From Clusia tigrina (taxonomy: Eukaryota > Arthropoda > Insecta > Diptera > Clusiidae): a DNA stretch of 64,000 nucleotides. Position 1 is the stretch's first letter; every line of letters begins with the position of its first letter. The translations under genes and the position numbers were made by a program. A model generated the notes under the pieces. The model saw only the letters and a list, made by a program, of their open reading frames with translations. It ran no database searches and was not told the origin of the DNA. The DNA is taken from the NCBI GenBank assembly GCA_920105625.2, contig OV050031.1, forward strand, positions 228,890,194 through 228,954,193, in the 5' to 3' direction. Below are positions 50,509 through 60,778 of this stretch, one piece after another.

Positions 50509-52831
50509 CAGCTGCACATTTGCTTCACATAATAATATACGTTGCTTCCCTGGAATCAAAATAAACGCAGTAATGTTGCATCATGCGAATGCAAGGACGA
50601 AAAACGTGTTTTCTAGTTATACAAGCATTATAAATGAGATGTTAATACTCGTAAGAATGCACAACTCTCTTTGTATTAGATCAGCAGAGAAGCATGTAAC
50701 TCTTCCACATACAATGACGGGCCGAGACTCATCTGATCCCAGTAACTGAAAAGTCACATTGCCCCGTATTGCATAAATACCGTAAATGCATTCATCCTAG
50801 TGCGGACGAAATGTGGCATTCCTTTGAGCAATTGTAGTAGAAAATGAAGCACAACTGAAACACTTGCCACACACCAAGCCATCGAGTTGTTTTAAAGGCT
50901 GTCCTTGCAGTTCATACGTATGAGCACTACACTGGCCTGATTTTCGGCAAGCCGTGGATTACAGCCGTCGACAACTTTTTGTCTTCATTACACGCCAACA
51001 CTAAAAGCATCCACATGAAATTATCCTGCGGATTTACACTCCACACGCAGCGATAAGGAAAAACAGAATGATGAGAATGCATTTTGACAGTGATTTATGG
51101 CGGAAGTCCATTGGAGGCTAGACTGCAAGGATAGGTCGCATTCGGTTGCATAGTTGGTAGAAAATGTGGGAAGGAAGTGCATTGTGTGCAATTGAAAGTC
51201 GTGGCAAAGAGGATATTGCAAGCTAATTTGGAAGTTGTTCGAAGTCACAGAAACGCCAGAGAACTTAATGAGAAAGAGCTGCATATAAGGAGCTCAATAT
51301 TTATTTAGACAATCCTTCACCTCCCTTAGACTGAACCAGCTGATTTGATGGCATTTAAATCACTTTTGCGCATTTCGTTTTATCACCAGCACACGCCAAG
51401 CTACTTTGTACTGCATTTGCGCAAATTCCACACTCATACACACACGCACACACACCCAACCACCCATACACGTACGCCCAACACGTTTGCATATGAAGTA
51501 CGGAAGGGAACGAAAATAGTATAATCAGCAGTTCCTGCTGATATGACTTTGTAACAAAAACTCGCAGTCAAACATGGTCTTGCAGAAGAACGAAACTGAT
51601 TTGTTGTCATAAAAGTGCTCCACCCCCAGCCCCCGTGCTTCGGCGCCGCCAGCAGCTAACCTCCGACTGCGCCATTTTAATTTCGCTGACGTGACGGGAG
51701 TGTTCTAAGGAAAGGTAAACTACTTCGTTTTTATTTCTGGGTCACAGTTGTGTGCCACTCTGTTTATGGCAGCGTCCGTTGTTGCTGTGGCTGTAGCATG
51801 CATGCCGCCAGCTACAGCCAACACGAAACTGATGAAATGCTCTGCTGGAAACGTGGAGTGGCGCAGTGCTACACTGAAGCACCAATTGAACGCGGCAAGT
51901 GTTGAAAGCATGCAGCAGTACAAGGAGAACTGATACGCACAAGAAGAAGCATTCCTTGAGAAACTGTGCAAAAAAACAACTGAAAAACAAGCACGAAGAC
52001 TGCCTCAGAAAGGAGCTGACTTGCAAAACACACCAACAGACAAGTTGCATTCTACGGAAATGCACAAAAATGTTTCACTTCTAAGTCTTTAAAATGATGT
52101 TAATCCTTCCAACTCAGGGAAACCAAACACCCACTCACACCTATGCAGAAACCATGCTTTTCAATGGATGAGGAAAAAGTACGACTACAACAATCCTAAT
52201 TCAACTTCATTAAATACTTTTGCCGAGGCTCTTCAAAACCACAGCAATATCAAGAAGCAACTCAATGCAGTTTTGCCAGCAACAAAAATATACTGACGAA
52301 GATGCAGGGAGACTGCTTCTAGGGCATGTCAGCAACTATCAAACTGTTTTCTGTATCTAAATGCAGGAAGCACTGACTGTCGTTTTCATTGAATGGACAT
52401 CATCAATCGGGAAGTTATGCCCGAAGAATTCGCTGCAGAGAATAAGAAACAGTTCCTCTTTTCGACTCCTCTTAGAAATTCTATATAAAGTTTCAGCAGT
52501 ACCTACCCAAGCTGTCAGCCCGTCCATATTTAGGGTATGCAGTTGGAAAATTAAAAGCTGTCGAAATTTGGATCCTGAGTTGACTAAATGTCAGAAGTTC
52601 TAATTTGAGAAAACTGTGCGCTGTCCCCACTATACTAGTGAAGCCGAAGGATACAGTCCATGGTACAGGAATTAACGCAACAAAAAGTGTGTGGAGGGAG
52701 ACGAAATCAGTGCAAATCCTGCGTCTGAGTATATTGCGTGTCAACTCTTCCAAAGTCAGCAACTTCTTTAACAACACAATTTATAAATCCAAAGCCGTAA
52801 GAGTCGGGACAAAGTGTATTTAAAAAATGGC

Positions 52832-52873
52832 ATCCTCTACTCTACTATCCCCATCCTGTACTCTACTATCCCC
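52832..52873 (+). repeat. 21-bp tandem duplication
   Basis: Two 21-bp units, ATCCTCTACTCTACTATCCC plus C and ATCCTGTACTCTACTATCCC plus C, differ at one base. Confidence 0.95.
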
Positions 52874-53462
52874 GGAATTTCCAACTGAAGCCACCAAACA
52901 GTATAGACATGCCTCCCCCACGTATTATGTTGGTGATTAAAGCGCCTCACCGAAAAGTTATTTGCGTAAAGTCTTTAATATTTGAGGGCCCAAAGTCACC
53001 GAGTACTGCGTAATGCATTCAACTCCAACTTGGACGACACCGCAAAATTCACAAAATGGAATCTTTATGACAAACACAGCGGAGGAGAGAACCGTTCCAT
53101 CCATTTCACCTTGTTTTGGGTGAAATGATTTCCCCGGATTAAGCTCACCCACTCAATCAATTTCAGCACAAAATCCGCAACAAACGCCGGCAAAATTAAT
53201 TTTCAGCCGCCCTTACCCCGAACCGCCGCAAATTCTTCGAGGAAATATGCTCGCCATGCTTACTATTCTTATTATTTTCTCTTTAATAAATTATCACAAC
53301 ACTTGGCGACCCTGCTCCGGGGTTGGTGCCATCGCCACCTTCCCGCGTTTTTATGCATTCTAAGTTGACAGTCTTCTCCGCAATGTGCCAATAAGGGGCA
53401 GTGGCTAATTCCCATTTGTGTCACCACTGCGCCTTCGAAGTGTGAAGATGAATAATGGGCCC

Positions 53463-53522
53463 ACACAAACACACACACACACATAGACACACACACACAC
53501 ACATAGACACACACACACACAC
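53463..53522 (+). repeat. (AC)n repeat interrupted by regular ATAGAC steps
   Basis: AC runs are separated by two ATAGAC interruptions with similar spacing, so the array probably grew by copying an interrupted block. Confidence 0.93.
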
Positions 53523-55198
53523 ATGTGCTTCCATACGCATTACGTTTTCAGGGTCCTTCATTCAAGTTTCAGTTTCTATTGAATTCAGTAGCAGCTTCAT
53601 TTTGCTTTTTGTGACCAAATTTATTTACAAGCTTTAATTGGAATCCTGCTGAAAGGATTTCAAAGAGAGCTACTAGTCCAAGAGTCAAGGAGCAAACTCA
53701 GGCGGAGTCAATGACTTGACACGCTTCTCACATTCGTTGGCGTCAAAATCAATTATTCAGCGCACTTAATGCTATGCCTGACAATGATTCCGCGACTTCT
53801 GAGCGCGTTGGTGAACTGACGCCATCCTAATGAAGAACACTTAACATTTTAATGCTGCCACACCTTCGCACGCCCTGCAGCCCAACAATCCGCGACGTCA
53901 AGGCACTTTATAGCTGTAATTTGGCTTTAAAGTTCCTCAAACTGCCAGCGACAAAACTTATAATTGCATAAAGCAAGTTATGCGATTGAAACACACACAC
54001 ACCCACATGCATACACACATCCAGACACACCCTCCACACGCGAGCTGGATCCGACTTATCTCCGAAAGTGTCAAAGATTAACTTTGCATGTGGCACTTGG
54101 CAGCCGGAAATGAAACGTAAATTAAATAAGAGCTAAAATGCGCGCGCTCCTTCGCCGGAAGTAAATTGTCATTATAGCAGAGCGCTGGCAGTGCCGAATT
54201 GAAAACTCGTTTAAGTTCGCTTTTGGTAAAGTGCCAGCAGAAGTTATTTTATGATTAGGCAGATTTCAGGTGGAACCCGCTCCGAATGTTGTCGTAGAAA
54301 ACTGCCGCCCCTCAACGCGGGAACCAGCCTGATTTGAGCCTGAGACACTTGCCAACCTCGCGTGAGGGGGCTGTCAAATGCCTTACGAATTCATTCGAAG
54401 CAATAAAACTGCGCCGCTGTCTATTGTTTGAAATTTACGCCTAAAATTATGTGAAAATTTCCACAGCAACAACTTCATTAGATCGTCTCCCTAAACGGCG
54501 TCTAAATCAATTCCAGACCTCCCCCAACGCACACATGCTCCTTCGTTCGCCTAACGTGACAGCCAGGAATGCAACAAATTTTTCTTTTCTTGGGAAAATA
54601 TTTCAAGCATTTCGCTCTGTGCTTAATTTGAACCGCCTGCGGGTGTGCTCCGCATTTGACATAATTATCAGCGCCCCTTAAATTATGCACTGCTCTTTTA
54701 TCTGACATTTTAAATTGCAAAACAACATTTAAAACTTTTTTATTAGTTGCTTAACTCACACGTGATTGCGCTGCGCTGTTGTTTCTCTGTTCTTGTTGTT
54801 ATTGTGGTAGGGTGGAGCAATTGGCCTAGGGTGCGCTGTCCTTGGTGAGCCGTATGGGGGTGGCAAATTTAAATGGGAGCAAGCGCGCACTTGGCTGAAG
54901 GTGTCCTTAAGTCATTATATCCCTTTCATTTCCATATCAAGATGGATGAATGCAATGCAAGCAAGTCTTTTGATAGGGGTTTGTAAATTATTCAGGGAGA
55001 TACGAGTATATTTCTAAACAAAACTATGAAGAGTTCTTCCATAATAGAGGAGAAAGTCGCGAGGCTTCCATTAAAAGAGAAGACACTTGTATGCGGAAAT
55101 TTCAATTATGTCATTACTATTCAAGAAGAATACCAATGGAATTACTTACTACTAAAAATTCACTTGGGTGATGAAGTAAATCAATGCAGACGCCAGAG

Positions 55199-55310
55199 GA
55201 ATCAAAGAAGGAGCAGGAGGAAATAGACCAAAGATGAAAGAAAACGTATGAATCAAAGAAGGATCAGGAGGAAGTAGAACAAAGCTGAAGAAAAACGTAT
55301 GAATCATGAG
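55199..55310 (+). repeat. 51-bp tandem repeat (2.2 units)
   Basis: GAATCAAAGAAGGA starts units at 55,199 and 55,250, with a partial GAATCATGAG at 55,301. Each unit holds CAGGAGGAA(A/G)TAGA and ends in AAACGTAT. It lies about 95 bp before the solo LTR but outside it. Confidence 0.9.
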
Positions 55311-55405
55311 ATTAAAAGATAATGTTAAAGTGAATATCGGTGGATTACTAAGAAACTGAAGGAAACTCCGCAGAAAGCAGGTCACTAAAGGAGCAAGTAG
55401 TAAAC

Positions 55406-56924
55406 TGTGAGGAGCAAATTTTACGTGTAAATTTGCCCCTACATATTTATTTTTGCCATAACGTTCAAACGTGTATATTTAAAATAGGGGCCAAGTGCTT
55501 AAACAACCAACCCTAAAATATACACGTAAATAGTCCTAAGACTTTGGCGCCTCCTCTCTGCATTGCTAAAAAGCACATACACAACCGCCATCATATTTAG
55601 TGCAGCAGCCATCATACAACTGAGTCTAAGACACCTCCCACCATAGTAATGCTACCAACAACAAGTGTTATACTCTGCATTGGGAGGACAGAAGACACAG
55701 CCACAATTAAGTCAGACAGTGGAACCCTGTGATAAGCGACGAAAAACATGCAACGAAGTCAACAACGCAATATAACACAGGAGAATATCACACAAACAAT
55801 TGTGCAACCGGCTGACCACAGTTAAAATAATATGAATTTACAACAACAGTGCCCAACGCACTGATATGAATGCACAAGAGATCGCGACAGAAGTTGCCGA
55901 CTGCATCACTTCGGAAAATAACCCACTATCAACACCCAAAAACGAAGGCCAAGCACAAAGTGGAACACGACAGACCGATCGCTAAGCACACGAACAGGCC
56001 GGACAAAGCATAAAGAGGAGAAGCAGAATTAAATATCCAATATTTAATATTTTTAAATATTTTATGCCATCGATAGAAAATATCAACAAAGTGCTGAAGG
56101 TGGCCGAAGGACAAATAGCAACAACAACAAACAACACAAGGAACAACAACAAGGTAAATCATCACAACAACAACACAACATTGAAGGTGGCCCAAGGGCA
56201 AAAACTTACAAGAACAACAGCGAGAAAACAACAACAATGTGCTGAAGGTGGCCCAAGGTCAAATTGAAACGAGAAGAACAATGCGGTAAACCGTAGCAAC
56301 ATGCCACAACAAACTACAGTTCCCGCACAACAACAACTATTGGCTGATCTACACTAAACCTGGAGCATAAAAGCAGGAGCAACGGGCAACCCAGCCTCTT
56401 TTTTTCATTCGGCATCAGGCAGACAAGACGCTCTTTCTTTCATTCGGCATCAGGCAGACGAGACGCTCTTTCTTTCATTCGGCATCAGGCAGACAAGACG
56501 GTTCTTTCTTTCAGCATCAGGCAGACCAGACGCATCGTACTAAACAGAGTTATACACACTGACAAACGCAACAGAAGCTAGGGGAATCTAGAGGAGATAA
56601 TGGTTTATAATCGATTCTCTGCTAGAAACCCAAATTTACTAACGCTACCGAACAACTAAGCAAAGTCTAAACTAGTCTATGGTGTGGAATCGCCCTTCTC
56701 GTAGAATTAACTTGACAGATATTTTGGGGGACATTAGAGTTCAACTGTGTCCGTATTTAAGTTTAGTAAAAATAATTGTTACACGTAGTTAAACCTTTTT
56801 TTAAAATTAATAAATAAATAAAATAATTAAATCCACGTAAATAAGTTTTGAATACTTTAGAGATTTTCTGTAAACGACTCCTGGCAATCCGGCGAGCTTA
56901 CCCCGGCGAAAACGAGTCGTTACA
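55406..56924 (+). mobile_element. Complete solo LTR with AAAC target-site duplication
   Basis: It starts TGTGAGGAGC and ends GAGTCGTTACA, 1519 bp in all. The same four bases, AAAC, lie directly before (55,402-55,405) and after (56,925-56,928). The TG...CA ends and the 4-bp duplication are as expected for gypsy- or BEL/Pao-type elements. No gag, pol or second LTR lies between the duplications, so the internal part was lost by LTR-LTR recombination. Its last 1274 bp match 1-1271. An AATAAA cluster starts at 56,809. Orientation is inferred from the AATAAA cluster; the family cannot be named without an internal region. Confidence 0.88.
56406..56510 (+). repeat. 35-bp tandem repeat inside the right LTR
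   Basis: CATTCGGCATCAGGCAGAC recurs at 56,406, 56,441 and 56,476 with CTTTCTTT linkers, followed by a diverged fourth copy. The left LTR has only one full unit (815) plus the diverged one. Confidence 0.9.
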
Positions 56925-58235
56925 AAACCGAAGGGCCTCCATTTGTAAAAAACTATTGTTCCTCACTCCTCCCTTTCACTTTTCTTTAAACTATCTAACA
57001 ATAAACTTTAAAGCCAACTCATTAACACTGCAAAGTCACGCAATTTTTCTTTGCAAGCTAAAAGTTAATCCTTAAAGTGCCTGCAGTAATTAAAATAGAA
57101 TTTTTCCTTAACTTTTGTCCTTGAGCTCGTTTAAATGTCAACACATGCTGTGCACTCACATATTGCAACCACTGCACACACTCACACACGCACATAAACA
57201 AACAGGGACACACACTTGCACGCACGTTAAAATAAACAATAAAATTAAATACTGCTACGCTTTTTGGGTCACTTTATTGGAGTGCTGGAGAGTCTCTAAC
57301 CACAGGATATCTCTCCTTGCTGGTTTCGAGTACGTTTGTGCAATTTTTGTGTCAAGTGTCATTTGCGAAAATGTTAAATGCGGTTAAATGGAATAAGTGG
57401 GAGTAAGCAGCAAAAAGAATACACAGAAGAACAACAACAGCAGCAGCAGCCAGAACAACACAACACATCCTTTAAAGCTTAATCTGTTTTAACTTTTTCT
57501 CCCTTTTTGTTGTTCTTCGCCTAAGTGGGATGCGGGGAAACAAACAAGCGCACACATCCCGACACACACGCACACTTCCTCGCACACAAACACACTTAAT
57601 GAGTGAGTCGAGAGAGTCCTAAATACAAAATGTGCGGTCTGCAGCTGCTTAAGCAGACTTAAACACAAGCCAAGGGAGCACTGAATTTAGCTGAAAGTTT
57701 ATATGCACACATGTGTGTGTGCGTGTGTGCGAGTGTGTGCGTCTGTGATTTTTGGCTTGCAGTCAACTTGCATCTTTTATTTCTGCTTTTTACAACACTT
57801 TCAAGTCAAAGCGTATTTTTTGCGTTTATTTTTGCAGATTATTGTTGCGCAACAATTTAAAACAATTTTGTTTATGCAACAAAGTAGTGGACAACAAGAG
57901 CAAAACCAACTTGGTTTCACACTTCAGGGACACTTGACGAAAATCAGCAGAGATGCAAGGACACGAGACCTTGTTAAGGATGGTGTTTGCGAGTGCATCT
58001 GTGCGGGTTTAACTAAATAGAAAGCACATGCAACGTGAAAAGTTGGCTTAGTCCCTCCGTGTCTGCTGCTGAAGTCACAATTTAAGGTTGCTAAGGAAAA
58101 ACAAAAGCTTCATCACTTCTAAAGGCTTCCGACACCGATAATGAGACAAATCGCAAAGCGTATTCATTGAATTAATTGGAATTATTATTTATAACACAGT
58201 AGAGAGTAAAGAGGGAGAAATGTTTCTTTCACTAT
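56925..58235. other. Single-copy noncoding DNA, no gene recognised
   Basis: No supportable gene. It contains CA/TG-rich patches near 57,180-57,225, 57,560-57,595 and 57,710-57,745, and a short CAG run at 57,435-57,451. Confidence 0.55.
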
Positions 58236-58440
58236 TTATTATTATTATTATTATTATTACCATAATTAATTATGTGTACAAGGTATTGGGGGAATGAGTA
58301 CTAGCTACAGAGGCTTTCGACTCGAAGAGAAAAGATTTTATAGAAAGTTGCATTTTGGAGACCAAGCCCGTGGCAGGATTTGAACCTGCGACCCTCGGGG
58401 TGTGAGTCTAGCATGCTTACCACTAGACCACAGAGGGCGG
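58236..58440 (-). mobile_element. tRNA-derived SINE with (AAT)n tail
   Basis: Read on the minus strand from 58,440. A tRNA-like head carries an A box TGGTCTAGTGG (58,430-58,420) and a B box GGTTCAAATCC (58,386-58,376), 44 bp apart start to start. A T-stem GCAGG/CCTGC closes perfectly round the B box. Only four of seven acceptor pairs form, and the anticodon stem is poor, so it is not a working tRNA. A body of about 90 bp with no tRNA similarity follows, then ATAATTAATTAT and an (AAT)n tail (58,259-58,236). Head, body and trinucleotide tail in this order are the plan of a tRNA SINE. Polymerase III would start near 58,440. I found no convincing target-site duplication and no second copy in the window. 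Confidence 0.65.
58376..58430 (-). promoter_or_regulatory. Internal polymerase III promoter (A and B boxes)
   Basis: The A box TGGTCTAGTGG and B box GGTTCAAATCC match tRNA-type control regions in sequence and spacing. They lie in the SINE head on the minus strand. Confidence 0.7.
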
Positions 58441-60584
58441 ACTTAAGTATTTAAAAGTCCATTTGAGTTCAAGCTTCATAAACCATTTCCAATGATGGTT
58501 CTCAAGTGGAACAGGACGTCAAAAAGTGAGAGCATGGGATGTATTACCTAAGAAACTTTCAAGGCTGATCAAAACTTTTGAAGACTGCTAAGGAAGATTC
58601 GAACTGCCGCCATTGCAGCAAATAATATGATCCCGTGACACAACCGCCGCGGCGGCAAGTCTTGGAACTCCTGCCGTCCTATTGTTGATGTGTCAGCAAA
58701 TCCATTGGATTGGAGGGAAAATGGTGAACATTCTCTGTTATTGCACCATGATCTGAAGAAGAAACGCTTACATTTTCCGCATATTTGTTATTTGCTGGTG
58801 ACTTTGGGTGCAACGCGACAGTCACGAGTGAAATTGCCAAACAATGCCAAATGAATATGCAGAAGAGCGAGTACGAGCATCTCTTAAATTTCATTAAAGC
58901 AGAAAAACTCTGCAGCAGGGGAGAATCGTTCCGGACCACTGCCATGAATTGCAACAGATTACACTTCACTCCAGTTTAGCCCATTTTATTTGATTTGGTT
59001 TCAGTTTTTGCACGCTCCTGCACGAGTGTGTCTGCATTTTAACTGCAGTTTTGATAATCATATTTACCAGCACACAAACGAGATGGCACTCCGGCCAAAA
59101 AGTCGAACCGCCCAGTTGGCAAGCCCAACTGGCGAGGACGCGGGTACTTGTGCTGGCAGCAACAAAGTCAAACAAAAAAGCGGAGCAAGACTCTGCAGCA
59201 TTTTGTGTGCTCCGCTCAGCTCGCTCCCAGATTGGCACCCATTGCGCCATATGTGCGCGTATGCATGGCCAGATAGGGTCCGAGCCAGAAATTTGATGAA
59301 ATTTTCGTGACCTTTTGCCTGATTTTAGCAAATTAAATCAGATCTAAATTTATTACGGTTTTGACAAATTCGTTGCAGTCGAGCGGTAATGTTGTAAATG
59401 CATCCTTTGTCCTCTCTGTGTACGCCGACTTGATTGAAAGTTCTCCGCTGAAGTTGTTTAATCCGCTTTGTGTGTCGCTAACTAAGTGCTCGGAGGCCAC
59501 TTCTCGCCCAGGACTTAGCGAAAGTTTGCCTCGCCACTTAACAATTGCGCTCTTTGTCCATTTGGCGAAAACTTTTCAATCGCTCCGCTGCGTCAAATGA
59601 TTAATTATCCCTTAATAAGTAATCATTCAATTGAAGCGTAAATTGCTCATTTGCATATTTAAGTTGTTGGAAGAGTCGGCGGATGCCGGTGTAAGGCCAG
59701 CGGAAATTTAAGGAGCAGTTTTAAAGTTCAACGCATTGCAGAGTTGGAAAAAAATTATGACAACAATAAAAGCAGCCCGCATTAGGCGTAATTAGCTCTA
59801 ATCAATGGTCGTTTATTAATTTCCCTCCCTAATCAATGGGAGTGGCGAAGGCGGGTCATTATTATTTGTTCGACATTGCAATGGCGTCGTGCTGAACGCT
59901 TGCTAATTCTGCTTCCATCAATCAGCAAAGCGCCCTTTCGCTGCTTGAATACAGGCCGGAGTGGCATGAACGCAGAGTTAACAACGTTAAATTTCAGTTC
60001 CGCAAGGACCTAGTCCGGCATGTGGTGAGTGTTGGTGGCTTCAATCACTTATTCTCATGGGTTTTTGCGCATTATAATAGAAAGTTAGAGCAATAGTTGC
60101 GAGCGCTCCGTACTCCTTTGGAGATGTGTGCTTCAAATGGAACTTAATAATTTATCAATTTATTTTGTACGCCTTCAAGCAGGGCGTCAAAAGTGATGAC
60201 GATAGCTGCTTAAGCCGAAGCAGCCTCATGTTTACCCTACTTTTCATTCAACTTAACGCTCCTTCTTTATTAGAGCGTTGAAATTTGAAACGCTTCCACT
60301 CGACTGGCTCCCTCACGCGCTGCTGTCAGGCAGACACTGCTGATGCAGATACCGTGCTGATGCTGAACCTGATGCTGATGCTGATGATCCTGCTCAAACA
60401 GAGGCAAATCAGTGAAATGTTCGCATACACGCACGACAAGGAAAATCGCATAATTTCATACATGCTTTTGTGTTTACATCAAGCAAGAAGTGCACACATG
60501 CGTGCTAACAACATCATTTTAAAGTGTGTCGGAGTCATGACTACCGACGTCATCAGCAACAACAACGGGAGTAATTACTGCAAC

Positions 60585-60636
60585 AATAACAATAACAACA
60601 GCAACAGCAACGGCAACGGCAACGGCAACGGCAGCT
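60585..60636 (+). repeat. AAC/AGC/GGC trinucleotide and hexanucleotide run
   Basis: AACAAT and AACAGC steps pass into four AACGGC-type hexamers. In one frame this reads Asn/Ser/Gly, which gives a misleading low-complexity open frame. Confidence 0.88.
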
Positions 60637-60716
60637 CAAAAGCGCACATCATCATCTTCGTCAAAGTTTAAGTGACTTTTTATTGTATATAAATGCATGC
60701 AGCATGTACTGGAATG

Positions 60717-60778
60717 CGCGCGTACATGTGTGTTGTGTGTGTGTACATGTGCGGCTGTGCGTGTGTATGTGTGTGTGA
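60717..60778 (+). repeat. Imperfect TG/CA repeat
   Basis: TG-rich sequence with GTACATGT steps at 60,722-60,729 and 60,743-60,750. No transposon junction is visible in it. Confidence 0.85.

Larger units (their letters stand above)
50509..55198. other. Single-copy noncoding DNA, no gene recognised
   Basis: Apart from the 21-bp duplication at 52,832-52,873 and the CA repeats at 51,438-51,456, 53,463-53,522 and 53,991-54,030, I see no gene, RNA or element. Short open frames show no domain. Confidence 0.55.

Noticed and set aside
53463..53522. Another microsatellite-targeted insertion like elements A and B
   Set aside because: The AC runs are interrupted only by ATAGAC steps. There is no A-run junction and no element sequence between them.
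1..56924. The two LTR copies as the ends of one giant 57-kb element
   Set aside because: The right LTR has the same AAAC on both of its own sides, so it is a separate solo insertion. No gag or pol lies between the copies.
58365..58440. Functional tRNA gene (Val- or Glu-like) on the minus strand
   Set aside because: A and B boxes and the T-stem are good, but three of seven acceptor pairs and most of the anticodon stem fail. A SINE head or tRNA pseudogene fits better.
58575..58660. Second tRNA-like segment (B-box-like AGTTCGAATC on the minus strand)
   Set aside because: There is no matching A box or cloverleaf, and the GC-rich inverted CCGCCGCGGCGG alone does not support a tRNA or SINE.
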